From assembly GCF_000735605.1 (NCBI RefSeq), contig NZ_JPKG01000052.1, positions 1-64,000 on the forward strand: a stretch of DNA of 64,000 nt. Reading direction: 5' to 3'. The position numbers and the translations under genes were made by a program. Numbering within the stretch: position 1 is the first letter of the stretch; each line of letters starts with the position of its first letter. Positions 35,898 to 44,013 of the stretch are shown in pieces. The stretch comes from Allobosea sp. LC85. GTDB lineage: Bacteria > Pseudomonadota > Alphaproteobacteria > Rhizobiales > Beijerinckiaceae. A model generated the notes under the pieces. The model worked only from the letters and a program-made list of their open reading frames with translations, ran no database searches and was not told the DNA's origin.

Positions 35898-38234
35898 TCA
35901 GCGCTGCGTCCGCGCAGTCCTGACTTCCTGGATCGCATGCCAGATCCGGGCCGGGGTCGCCGGCATGTCGAGATGCGTGACGCCGAGCGGGCGCAGCGCA
36001 TCGAGGATCGCGTGGATCACCGTCTGCGGGGCGCCGATGCAGCCGGCTTGTCCGGCGCCCTTGACGCCGAGCGGGTTCGCTTTCGTCGGCAGCTCGACCA
36101 GCGCGAGTTCGAAACCGGGCAGGTCGGCTGCGCGCGGCAGCGCGTAGTCCATGAAGGTCGCGCTGAGGAGCTGGCCGCCTTCCGGGTCGTAGCGGATTTC
36201 CTCCATCAGCGCCTGGCCGATGCCCTGCGCCAATCCGCCATGGACCTGGGCCTCCGTCAGGAGAGGGTTGACCAGGGTGCCGTAGTCATCGACGGCGACA
36301 TAGCGCAGCAGCGTCACCGCTCCGGTCTCGGGATCGACCTCGACCTCGGCCGTTTGCGCGCCGTTCGGGAAGGTGAGGGGTGCGTTGCGATTGGCGCCAT
36401 GGCCGGAGAGCGGCAGGCCGGTCGTTTCCCGTGCATGGCGCGCGACCGTCGCGAGATCGACTTCGCCGGCGCCGGGCGCACGGAACAAGCCATCCTGGAA
36501 GAGCACGGCGTCGGCCGGCGCCTGGAGCAACTGTGCCGCCGCGGGTTTTGCTGCCCGGATCAAGGCGTGCGCCGCCAGGACGAGAGCTCCGCCCCCCATA
36601 TGCAGCGAACGGGCGCCGCCATGGCCGCCGCCGGTCGGGACGCGCTCCGTGTCGCCCTGCACGAGATGGAAGTGTTCGGCCGGCAGGCCGAGTTGCTGCG
36701 ACAGGACCTGCGCAAAGCTCGTCTCGTGGCCCTGGCCGTTCGACTGGGTGCCGACCGCCATCTCGACCCGGCCGTCACTGCGGAAGGTCAGCCAGGCATT
36801 CTCATTGGGGCCGCCGCGCGCGGTTTCCAGGAAGCAGCCGATGCCGAAGCCGCGCAGCTTACCGCTCTGGCGCGATGCGGCGCGGCGGCGGCGAAAGCCG
36901 GCGCGGTCGGAGGCGGCCAGAACGCGGTCGAGATTTCCCGCGAAGGCGCCACAGTCGAGGACCGCACCGAAGGGTTTTCGATAGGGGAAGCTGCGGATGA
37001 AGTTGCGTTTGCGCAGGACGGCCGGATCGATCCGCAGCCGATGCGCCGCCTCATCCGCCAACCGCTCGATCAGGTAGTTCGCCTCCGGCTTGCCGGCGCC
37101 GCGATAGGCGTCGACCGGCGCGGTATTGGTGAAGACGCAGCGGACATCCATGGTCATGGCCGGAATGTCGTAGAGCCCGCCCATGGCGGGCGTCGGCGCG
37201 GTCGTCGCGCTGCCTGGCCCGAGCGAGGAGACATAGGCGCCGAGATTGGCGACGGTTTCCACGGCAAGCGCAAGGAAACGGCCCTTGGCATCGAGCGCGA
37301 GGCGGCCCGTCGTCAGGTTGTCGCGGGCATGGGTGCCGCTGGCGAAATCCTCGATTCGCTCGGCAAGCCAGCGCACGGGTCGGCCCAGGCGCTGCGCCGC
37401 GATCAGCACGAGCGCATATTCGGGGTAGGTGACGTTCTTCATGCCAAAGCCGCCGCCGACATCGGGACAGGCGACATCGATCCGCTCCGGCGCGACCTTG
37501 AGAACGGCGGCAAGCTCGCGGCGGATGTCATGGACGGAGGCACCACTGAGCGAAAGCCGGTAGCGGCCGCTCTCCGCGTCGAAGCGCCCGAGCGCCGCCC
37601 GCGGCTCCAGGGCGGCGGCAAGGATCCTGTTGTTGACCAGCCGGCAGGTCACGATATGCGCGGCACGGCGGAATGCGGTGGCGACCGCATCGTCATCGCC
37701 GAGACGGTAGCGCAGAGCGAGATTGCCGGCAGCCTGCGGCCAGATCTCGGGAGCGCCCGGCTCGGCCGCCGCAGCGAGGTCGGTGACCGCGGGGAGGATC
37801 TCGTACGCGACGGCGATCAACTCGCAGGCCTGGCGCGCAGCGTCCGCGCTTTCGGCCACGACGAAGGCCACGGGGTCGCCGACATGGCGGACGCGCCCGC
37901 GCGCCAGGGGCGATCGCGGCGGCACGATCAGCGGCGGCTCGTTCTTCAGCGGCAGCGAGCAGGGCAGCAGGCCGAGATCGTCGATCTCCGCTGCGGTATA
38001 GATGGCGCTGACACCCGGCAGGCGCCTCGCCGCCTCGGCATCGACCGCAAGGATCGCGGCATGGGCATGGGGTGAGCGCAGCACCACGGCGTGCAAGGCC
38101 CCGGGCACCTGCTCATCGTCCTGGTAGCGTCCCCGGCCCGTGAGGAAGCGCTCATCTTCGAAACGACGCAGCGATCTCGAATCTGTTGCTGCATGTGAAA
38201 CCATGCCGATTGTCGCCACGCCGGTATCGTTCAT
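35898..38234 (-). CDS. Molybdopterin hydroxylase large subunit (xanthine/CO dehydrogenase family)
   Basis: 778 residues, full length for a separate large subunit. It opens with LRRFEDERFLTGRGRYQDD and the a/b hammerhead domain (about 20-135); the cofactor domain has VGGGFGMKN, DAYRGAGKPEANYLIERLAD and TQSNGQGHETSFAQVLSQQL. Near the C-terminus the family motif reads LGVKGAGQAGCIGAPQTV: residue 729, normally the base Glu of GxGE, is Gln (codon CAA, 36048-36050). The FAD and 2Fe-2S subunits usually encoded beside it are missing. It may use the downstream cytochrome as partner, may be a divergent subfamily, or may have an altered reaction. Confidence 0.9.
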   Translation of the reverse strand: MNDTGVATIGMVSHAATDSRSLRRFEDERFLTGRGRYQDDEQVPGALHAVVLRSPHAHAAILAVDAEAARRLPGVSAIYTAAEIDDLGLLPCSLPLKNEPPLIVPPRSPLARGRVRHVGDPVAFVVAESADAARQACELIAVAYEILPAVTDLAAAAEPGAPEIWPQAAGNLALRYRLGDDDAVATAFRRAAHIVTCRLVNNRILAAALEPRAALGRFDAESGRYRLSLSGASVHDIRRELAAVLKVAPERIDVACPDVGGGFGMKNVTYPEYALVLIAAQRLGRPVRWLAERIEDFASGTHARDNLTTGRLALDAKGRFLALAVETVANLGAYVSSLGPGSATTAPTPAMGGLYDIPAMTMDVRCVFTNTAPVDAYRGAGKPEANYLIERLADEAAHRLRIDPAVLRKRNFIRSFPYRKPFGAVLDCGAFAGNLDRVLAASDRAGFRRRRAASRQSGKLRGFGIGCFLETARGGPNENAWLTFRSDGRVEMAVGTQSNGQGHETSFAQVLSQQLGLPAEHFHLVQGDTERVPTGGGHGGARSLHMGGGALVLAAHALIRAAKPAAAQLLQAPADAVLFQDGLFRAPGAGEVDLATVARHARETTGLPLSGHGANRNAPLTFPNGAQTAEVEVDPETGAVTLLRYVAVDDYGTLVNPLLTEAQVHGGLAQGIGQALMEEIRYDPEGGQLLSATFMDYALPRAADLPGFELALVELPTKANPLGVKGAGQAGCIGAPQTVIHAILDALRPLGVTHLDMPATPARIWHAIQEVRTARTQR

Positions 38235-38458
38235 ATCGTCTCGCCAACTCCCAGCCTTCCCGTCCAGCTGAAGTGTGGACCTGCGGGGTTGCCCCGGCGA
38301 TGCTCAGGGTACCCCTTCAACGGGCGCTGGAACGAGCATGACCGCCCACGTTTAGAGATGTCCACCCCTGGCCGGTCCCATCCGACCGAGGTGGAACGTC
38401 GAAACATACTCCGGATACCGTCTGCGCCTGGGGCCGTATCGTCAGAAGGGCAATGCGC

Positions 38459-39082
38459 TCACGGCCTGCCGCGTCCTGCGCCATTCAGGAAGACTTCGAC
38501 GGCGGAGGCGACCGCCGCTCGCGCCTCGTCGTCCGATGGTGGTGGGCGCACCCCGAGAATGACCTGCAGATGGAGATTATCGCGGATCATGCCGACAAAG
38601 TGCCCGGCCAGCCGCAGGCAATCATCCCCGCGAATTTCGCCGCGCGCCCTGGCCGCCTCGAGAACCTCGGCAAGCCGGAGCGTGGTCCGGGCAGGGCCTT
38701 GCTCGTAGAAGGATTTCATCAGCTCAGGGAACCGAGAGGCCTCGGTGACGACAGTGCGATAGATCCCGATCAAGGTCGGAGACATGTAGACCTTCATCAG
38801 GCGTTCGCCGAACACCGTCAGCGTCTCCCGCAGATCGTGCATCTCGATGTCGTCGACCGAGAGCGTTTCCAGCATCTCGTCGACATTGTGTTTGACGATG
38901 GCCAGGAACAGCCCCTGCTTGTTGCCGAATTCATTGTAGATGTTGCGCTTCGAGCCGCCGGATCTCTCGATGATCGCGTCGATGCTCGTCGCGACATAGC
39001 CCTTTTCAAGAAACTCCGTGGCCGCCGCTTTCAGCAGCGCGTCGCGGCGATTGGCGGGCTTGCGGGTCTTCTCCTCGATCAC
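38459..39082 (-). CDS. TetR-family repressor of the efflux operon
   Basis: 207 residues. Helix-turn-helix: ALLKAAATEFLEKGYVATSI, DAIIERSGGSKRNIYNEFGN and KQGLFLAIVKHNVDEM. A TetR_C-type domain follows (about 85-200). It is divergent from the EmrA/EmrB-like genes; the 89-base gap carries two similar 16-bp imperfect palindromes, so it very likely represses the pump and itself. Confidence 0.92.
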   Translation of the reverse strand: MIEEKTRKPANRRDALLKAAATEFLEKGYVATSIDAIIERSGGSKRNIYNEFGNKQGLFLAIVKHNVDEMLETLSVDDIEMHDLRETLTVFGERLMKVYMSPTLIGIYRTVVTEASRFPELMKSFYEQGPARTTLRLAEVLEAARARGEIRGDDCLRLAGHFVGMIRDNLHLQVILGVRPPPSDDEARAAVASAVEVFLNGAGRGRP

Positions 39083-39117
39083 AGCTCTCTATCCCTCCAT
39101 GAACGTGTCCATTGACT

Positions 39118-39161
39118 GGTAACGATTATTACCATATGGGTCAATGGTAACGATCATTACC
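39118..39161. promoter_or_regulatory. Twin TetR operator candidates
   Basis: GGTAACGATTATTACC (39118-39133) and GGTAACGATCATTACC (39146-39161) differ at one base and are 28 bases apart, so on nearly the same helix face. Each has GGTAA/TTACC arms. The second abuts the GGAGG ribosome binding site of the pump operon. Confidence 0.75.
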
Positions 39162-39171
39162 GGAGGTTGCC

Positions 39172-40206
39172 GTGGCCCGTTCCCCAAAACTCAGAAAGCT
39201 CGCCGGCCTGCTGTTGTGCACCGTGGCCGTGGGGGCCGCTGCTGCGGGATGGGCCCATGTTCGTGCCGGCGGGGCATCGACCGACAATGCCTATGTCCGC
39301 GGCGATGTGACCTCGCTCGCACCAAAGATCGCGGGCTATGTCACGGCGGTCGAGGTCGAGGACAATCAGGCCGTCCGGGCCGGCGACGTCCTGTTCCGGA
39401 TCGACGACAGGGACTACCGCGCACGGCTCGCCCAGACCGTTGCCAATGTCGAGGCAGCCCAGGCCCGCGTCACCAATGTCGACGCCGACACTCAGCTCCA
39501 GCACGCGCTCATCCGCCAGTCCGAGGCCCAGAAGCGTTCGGCCGTGGCGGAGCTGGACCTGGCGGTCAGGGCCTCGAACCGGCGCCGCGAGTTGATTCAC
39601 CGCGGCGCGATCAGCCAGGCCCAGCTCGATGAAAGCGACGCGGCGCGGTCGCGGGGCGAGGCGGGCCTGGCAGCGGCGACGGCCACCGTCGAGGCGCAGC
39701 GGCAGCGCATCGCCGTCCTTGCCACCCAGCGCGAAGCGGCTCTTGCCGCGGTCGCGCAGGCCCAGGCCGCACGCGATCTCGCCCAGATCGATCTCGACAA
39801 CACCGTGGTGCGTGCGCCGATCGGCGGCGTCGTCGGCAACCGGCAGGCACGGATCGGCCGGCTTGTCGCGCCTGGCGCCCCGCTGCTCGATCTCGTCCCG
39901 GTCGATGACCTCTGGATCGTGGCAAACTTCAAGGAGACGCAGATCGAGCAGATCAAGCCCGGCCAGCAGATCCGCATCAGGATCGATGGCTATCCGAACG
40001 AGGCGTTCCAGGGCGTCGTGGATAGCTTTGCGCCGGGCAGCGGCTCCGCCTTCAGCCTGCTCCCGCCGGACAACGCCACCGGAAATTTCGTTCGCGTCGT
40101 TCAGCGCGTGCCGGTGAAGATCCGGTTTCTTGGTAATCCATTGCCCGGCCGTCTCGTGCCCGGCCTGTCCGCGCGTGTCGAGATCGATCTCGGGAGCGGC
40201 GCATGA
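39172..40206 (+). CDS. HlyD/EmrA-type membrane-fusion protein of a drug pump
   Basis: 344 residues with a GTG start behind GGAGG. One N-terminal membrane helix (LLLCTVAVGAAAAGWAH), then the biotinyl-lipoyl halves (DNAYVRGDVTSLAPKIAGYV and VRAPIGGVVGNRQARIGRLV), a long alpha-hairpin between about 85 and 200, and the beta-barrel with LDLVPVDDLWIVANFKETQI. It links the inner-membrane MFS pump to an outer membrane TolC-like channel. The stop overlaps the pump gene (ATGA). This is an EmrA relative and not the missing type I secretion adaptor. Confidence 0.93.
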   Translation: MARSPKLRKLAGLLLCTVAVGAAAAGWAHVRAGGASTDNAYVRGDVTSLAPKIAGYVTAVEVEDNQAVRAGDVLFRIDDRDYRARLAQTVANVEAAQARVTNVDADTQLQHALIRQSEAQKRSAVAELDLAVRASNRRRELIHRGAISQAQLDESDAARSRGEAGLAAATATVEAQRQRIAVLATQREAALAAVAQAQAARDLAQIDLDNTVVRAPIGGVVGNRQARIGRLVAPGAPLLDLVPVDDLWIVANFKETQIEQIKPGQQIRIRIDGYPNEAFQGVVDSFAPGSGSAFSLLPPDNATGNFVRVVQRVPVKIRFLGNPLPGRLVPGLSARVEIDLGSGA

Positions 40207-41804
40207 CCGCGGCAGCCCTCGACGTCCCTATCCGGGAACAGGCGGGAGCGGGCGGCGCGCTCATGGCCGGCATCGTGCTTGCCACCCTGACGGAGGCGAT
40301 TGCCAGCACCGTGCTGTCGCTCGGCCGCGGCGACATCATCGGCGACTCCTACGCAACGCCCGATGAGTTTGCCTGGCTGGATATCGGCTACACCACGGCA
40401 AAGCTGATCGGCTTCCTCGCCGTCCACGCCCTGATGGGCCGCATCGATCCGCGCCGTCTCGTCATGACTGCGACCCTGGCGATGGGGGCAGCCTGCGCCG
40501 CTGCCGCGATCACGACGCGATTGGATCTGCTCGTCGCCCTGCGCATCATCCAGGGCCTCTCCGGAGGAACCCTGCTCGTCGCGGGGCAGACGCTCCTCTT
40601 TCTCGCCTATCCGCGGCGCCTCCAGCCGTATCTTCAGGCTCTTTTCGCGATGGGCGCCGTCGTGGCGCCCGCGACCATCGCGCCGGCCCTCCAGGGCTGG
40701 CTGCTCGACAGCCAATCCTGGGACTGGATCTTCCTCAGTGTCATCCCGGTGGCGCTGGCCGCGCTCGGCCTTCTACTGCTCGGCGACAGCACGACGCCCG
40801 TCAAAACTGCGCCCGGCTCGTTGGACTGGATGGGCCTTGCGCTCGTCTCGAGCGCGCTCGCCTGTTTCACCTATGTGCTGAGCCAGGGCAGCCGCTGGGA
40901 CTGGTTCGAGGAGGCGCGGATCACCTGGCTGACATTGATCGGAACGGCTGCTCTTCTCGCGTTCCTTGGCCGGCAATGGCTGGCAGGGGGGCGGGGACTG
41001 CTCGATCTTGGCGTGTTCCGCTCGCAGGACTTTTCCTTCGCCTTCATCGTCAGCTTCGTCGCCGGAGCCGCGCTGTTCGGCAGTGCCTACCTGATTCCGT
41101 CCTTTGCCGTGTCCGTCCTCGCCTTCACGCCGACCGCCGCCGGGCAGCTGCTGCTGCCGAGCGGCGCGCTGTTCGTCGCTGCGCTCGTCATTGCAGCCGT
41201 GCTCATCGGCATCCGCCGCGTTCCTCCGGTCGCAACCGTCCCCCTTGGAATTCTGATGGTGATGGCTGCGATGTGGATGCTGTCCGGCTCGACCAGCGAG
41301 AGCGGGGCGCAGGACATGATGGCGGCCGTCCTGCTGCGCGGTCTTGGCCTCGGCTTCCTGTTCCTGTCGATTACCTTGATCGCCTTTGACAATCTGGACG
41401 GCGAAGACCTGCCCTCGGCCATCGGCATCTTCAACACCGGGCGCCAGCTCGGCGGCCTGATCGGCGTGGCGGGGCTCCAGACGCTGATCGACCATGGTAT
41501 CGCAGCCAATGTCGCCGTGCTCGGCGCCAGCATCACCGCCAGCGCTCCTGTCGTCAGCGAACGGCTGACGGCGACGGCTGCCATGCTGGCGGGCAGGGGG
41601 ATGGAGGCTGCGGCGGCCGGCCGTGCAGCGACGAGCCTTCTCGGCAGGGCTGTCACCCAGCAGTCGACGGTGATCGCCTTCGACACGGCGTTCTATGCTG
41701 TCGCCGTGCTCTTCGTCGTCGCCGCACCCGTGCTGGTGACCGTCAAGATCAGCCTCGCCAAATATGCGAAGGCGCGCGCAGCGCGGCTGCCGGTGGCAGG
41801 CTGA
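40203..41804 (+). CDS. DHA2-type MFS drug exporter (EmrB-like)
   Basis: 533 residues with about 14 membrane helices, as in EmrB. Motifs include WLDIGYTTAKLIGFLAVHAL in the first loop, RIIQGLSGGTLLVAGQTLL (motif B/C region with the RxxQG pattern), WDWIFLSVIPVALAALG and GRQLGGLIGVAGLQT. It uses the proton gradient to export hydrophobic drugs together with the HlyD-type protein encoded by the overlapping upstream gene. Control is likely by the divergent TetR protein. Confidence 0.93.
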   Translation: MTAAALDVPIREQAGAGGALMAGIVLATLTEAIASTVLSLGRGDIIGDSYATPDEFAWLDIGYTTAKLIGFLAVHALMGRIDPRRLVMTATLAMGAACAAAAITTRLDLLVALRIIQGLSGGTLLVAGQTLLFLAYPRRLQPYLQALFAMGAVVAPATIAPALQGWLLDSQSWDWIFLSVIPVALAALGLLLLGDSTTPVKTAPGSLDWMGLALVSSALACFTYVLSQGSRWDWFEEARITWLTLIGTAALLAFLGRQWLAGGRGLLDLGVFRSQDFSFAFIVSFVAGAALFGSAYLIPSFAVSVLAFTPTAAGQLLLPSGALFVAALVIAAVLIGIRRVPPVATVPLGILMVMAAMWMLSGSTSESGAQDMMAAVLLRGLGLGFLFLSITLIAFDNLDGEDLPSAIGIFNTGRQLGGLIGVAGLQTLIDHGIAANVAVLGASITASAPVVSERLTATAAMLAGRGMEAAAAGRAATSLLGRAVTQQSTVIAFDTAFYAVAVLFVVAAPVLVTVKISLAKYAKARAARLPVAG

Positions 41805-41925
41805 AGCTCCGGATCCGTCAGTCCGGGCTGCGCATGCGATCGAGGACAAGGCTTTACTTTGCTGTCGCCGGGCGGCGGCGAATATTAAGACCCGAACAGT
41901 CGACCGTCGGGTGCCGAGCGGACCG

Positions 41926-42807
41926 TCAGCGCGAAACCGGGGTCAGGGTCAGCGCCTCGCTGTTGGTCTTGCACGAACCCGGTACGCGGTTGATGCAGCC
42001 CGTCGTGGTTTGCTTGATCGTCAACGTAGAGCCGTCGCCCGACGGACCGATCGTATAGGTGCCGCTGCCGGCGCCTGAGAAACCGCCCCCGGCAAGCACA
42101 TATTTCACCGTCCCGCCGGAGCGCGACGTTGGCGAGTACACGAAATTCGCAGTGCCACCGGGGAACGTGCCGACGGTCTTGAACGCCTCGTTCAATTTCA
42201 CCACGGTTCCGCTCACCTTGATCCGGGCGCCGCCGCCGGTGACCGTCCACGGGCCGGGGCAAAGCCTGTCCAGCACCCGTTCGGCAATCCGGGCAGCCTC
42301 GTCCACAACCGCATCGTCATCTGCAAAGCCGGTGAAGCGGTCAACAAGCTCGCCGCCGGGGTTGGTTCTGATCTCCATGGTCCAGTCGGCTTTTCCGGCG
42401 CCGAAGCTGATGCTGCCGCCAATCAGAAAGTCTGGTGCCATGGTGCCCAGCTTCTTTATCGCCGTGGCCGGGTCAGCATATTCCGACTGCTGAAATTTCT
42501 GTTCCTTGTTCACCTCGTCGATCCGCCGCCATTCGACGACCTTTCCCGCGCACCAGGCAAAGTCCTCGCCGTCGCCCAGCATGGTGACGACGTGGTGCAA
42601 GATGACCTCGCCCAGACCATTGCCAGCAGACTCCTGACCGGGATAGTTGTTGGTGGTGATTGTGCCGACCGCCAGCACCACATCGGCTTGCTGCGCTGGT
42701 GCGCTTGCCGATGACAGCAAGACAAGCAAAAGGGCACAAAGCCCCGGCACGAAATGCGACGCTAACGACCGAACTTGCACTTTGACGTGCCCCCGCACTC
42801 GGATCAT
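41926..42807 (-). CDS. Exported protein with CsgG/TolB-N-like N-terminal domain, unknown role
   Basis: 293 residues with a signal peptide (LCALLLVLLSSASAPAQQ). The first mature half (about 45-180) has alternating strands and helices with PDFLIGGSISFGAGKADWTM and a closing helix ARIAERVLDRLC, reminiscent of CsgG/TolB-N-like lipoprotein domains that assemble at the envelope; this is a weak, by-eye match. The second half is Gly/Thr/Ser-rich beta sequence with a Cys pair near the end (TGCINRVPGSCKT). No operon partners are evident: the next genes are convergent or distant. Confidence 0.65.
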   Translation of the reverse strand: MIRVRGHVKVQVRSLASHFVPGLCALLLVLLSSASAPAQQADVVLAVGTITTNNYPGQESAGNGLGEVILHHVVTMLGDGEDFAWCAGKVVEWRRIDEVNKEQKFQQSEYADPATAIKKLGTMAPDFLIGGSISFGAGKADWTMEIRTNPGGELVDRFTGFADDDAVVDEAARIAERVLDRLCPGPWTVTGGGARIKVSGTVVKLNEAFKTVGTFPGGTANFVYSPTSRSGGTVKYVLAGGGFSGAGSGTYTIGPSGDGSTLTIKQTTTGCINRVPGSCKTNSEALTLTPVSR

Positions 42808-43278
42808 GCGGTTACACTGTCTCTGTGACCTTTGATCTGTCCAACGAAATCTTGGGCGCCGGGTGGCGGGACAATTGCGCCGGCGGTGGCGCCGAGCACG
42901 GGGCAGTCATCGCCTCGCTGATCGAAGCCTGCAAGCTCAACTGCTCGCCGCGATTGACGACATCCTTAGGCACCCAAAGCATCGGCCCGAAAAGTGGATT
43001 GCGGTTTTCGGAAAAGCCGATCTAGGTGCGGAAGGTGAGCGAGATCTCGATCGCCTCGGCGTGCTGCCAAGATTGGCGCGAGGCCGATGGCGATCCCCTT
43101 AAACCTATTCTCCAGGACGCGCCTCGAACCCATTGAGTAATAAGTCATTCTCGGATCGCGACTCAAGGCGAGCCTGCGGGACTTGCGACATGTCGGTACG
43201 GGAAACGCCCATGCCGCCGCGCATGGGCGGTGCGAATGCCTGCGACCGCAGCCGTACATTGCCTGAAGCTCTGTGGCG
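42808..43278. other. Gap with a repeat copy and no recognised gene
   Basis: About 470 bases. Apart from the palindromic half element at 42978 nothing is recognised. The short frames seen here either run through the repeat or have no domain or ribosome binding site. Confidence 0.45.
42978..43024 (+). repeat. Dispersed palindromic intergenic element, half copy
   Basis: AGCATCGGCCCGAAAAGTGG up to AAAGCCGATCTA: the first nested hairpin of the family only, as in the inverted copy at 22519. Confidence 0.85.
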
Positions 43279-43593
43279 TCAGCGTCGCGTCGAGCGCGCC
43301 AGGGGTCCGCTTGAAACCGGCGCGATCCGGAGGGGGCGGCGAGATCTCTCACGAACGCTGGTGGCAGCCGAGCGCCGGCCCGCTCCGTGGATGAACTGCA
43401 TGAAGGCGGGCGGGATCTCGACCGGCCCGAGAGACTCCTGAAGGATGTCGAACTCGGCAATGGCCTCGGTCAGCATCTCGAATTCACGGTCTTCGTCGGA
43501 GCCTTTTGCGTACTGGAGCAACTGGGCGGCTCTCAAAACGGCGGCCTTGCGTTCTTCGTACGAGCAAATCAGCACGGTGTCGGCGTTCGGCAT
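43279..43593 (-). CDS. Small hypothetical protein
   Basis: 104 residues from the ATG at 43593, which has a GGGAGG site. The first two thirds are helical and acidic (LLQYAKGSDEDREFEMLTEA, IAEFDILQESLGP); the tail is Arg-rich. It has no recognised domain. It sits between the repeat region and the broken Lrp gene and has no evident operon partner. Confidence 0.5.
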   Translation of the reverse strand: MPNADTVLICSYEERKAAVLRAAQLLQYAKGSDEDREFEMLTEAIAEFDILQESLGPVEIPPAFMQFIHGAGRRSAATSVRERSRRPLRIAPVSSGPLARSTRR

Positions 43594-43739
43594 AGCCACC
43601 TCCCGTTCAGGATCCACGCTCGTACGCTAGCGACCAAAAGATGGCTTGACGAGTCCAACGAATCAGAAAGGCGAGCCAGAACGTCCCCGGGGAAGGGACT
43701 GCCGCGAACTCCGCCGCGACCGGGAGGCGAGGGCCCGCG

Positions 43740-43953
43740 CAAGATGCCCGGGCACCGCGGTGCGCGGCGCGTCGGGCTGCAGATCGACGATCGCGGTGTA
43801 GCCCTTGATCACGCCGCTCTCTTCCATACGGCGCAGCGGCTCCCAGCCGGCGGCCGGCGACTATGCGACCTTTTGGGCGAGCTTGAGCTTGGTCATGCGG
43901 CCGTCGCGTCGCAGGGCGGCGACGATCTTCAGGTCGATGGTATCGAGCTTCAT
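43740..43953 (-). pseudogene. Broken Lrp/AsnC-family regulator (DoeX-like) with in-frame TAG
   Basis: From the ATG at 43953 the frame reads KLDTIDLKIVAALRRDGR and MTKLKLAQKVA, the typical first helices of an Lrp regulator. Then comes a TAG (43861-43863) where a Leu is expected, and the same frame continues SPAAGWEPLRRMEESG and GVIKGYTAIVDLQPD, the recognition helix and start of the effector domain. After about 43750 similarity is lost, so the C-terminal domain is also gone. AsnC/DoeX regulators are standard members of ectoine-degradation clusters, and this remnant is divergent from enuR. The link to DoeX is inferred from position. Confidence 0.8.
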
Positions 43954-44013
43954 CTTCGCTGGCCGTGCGTGCATAATGTCATGAACGATGCCTCCTAAGA
44001 ACGAGACAATCAT

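Noticed and set aside
35937-38075. Long plus-strand frame opposite the molybdenum hydroxylase
   Set aside because: The minus-strand protein is a full family member; the mirror frame is rich in Arg, Gly and Asp with no known motif.
39172-40206. Missing HlyD adaptor of the RTX exporter
   Set aside because: It overlaps and is co-regulated with an EmrB-like pump 31 kb away, and its layout is EmrA-like.
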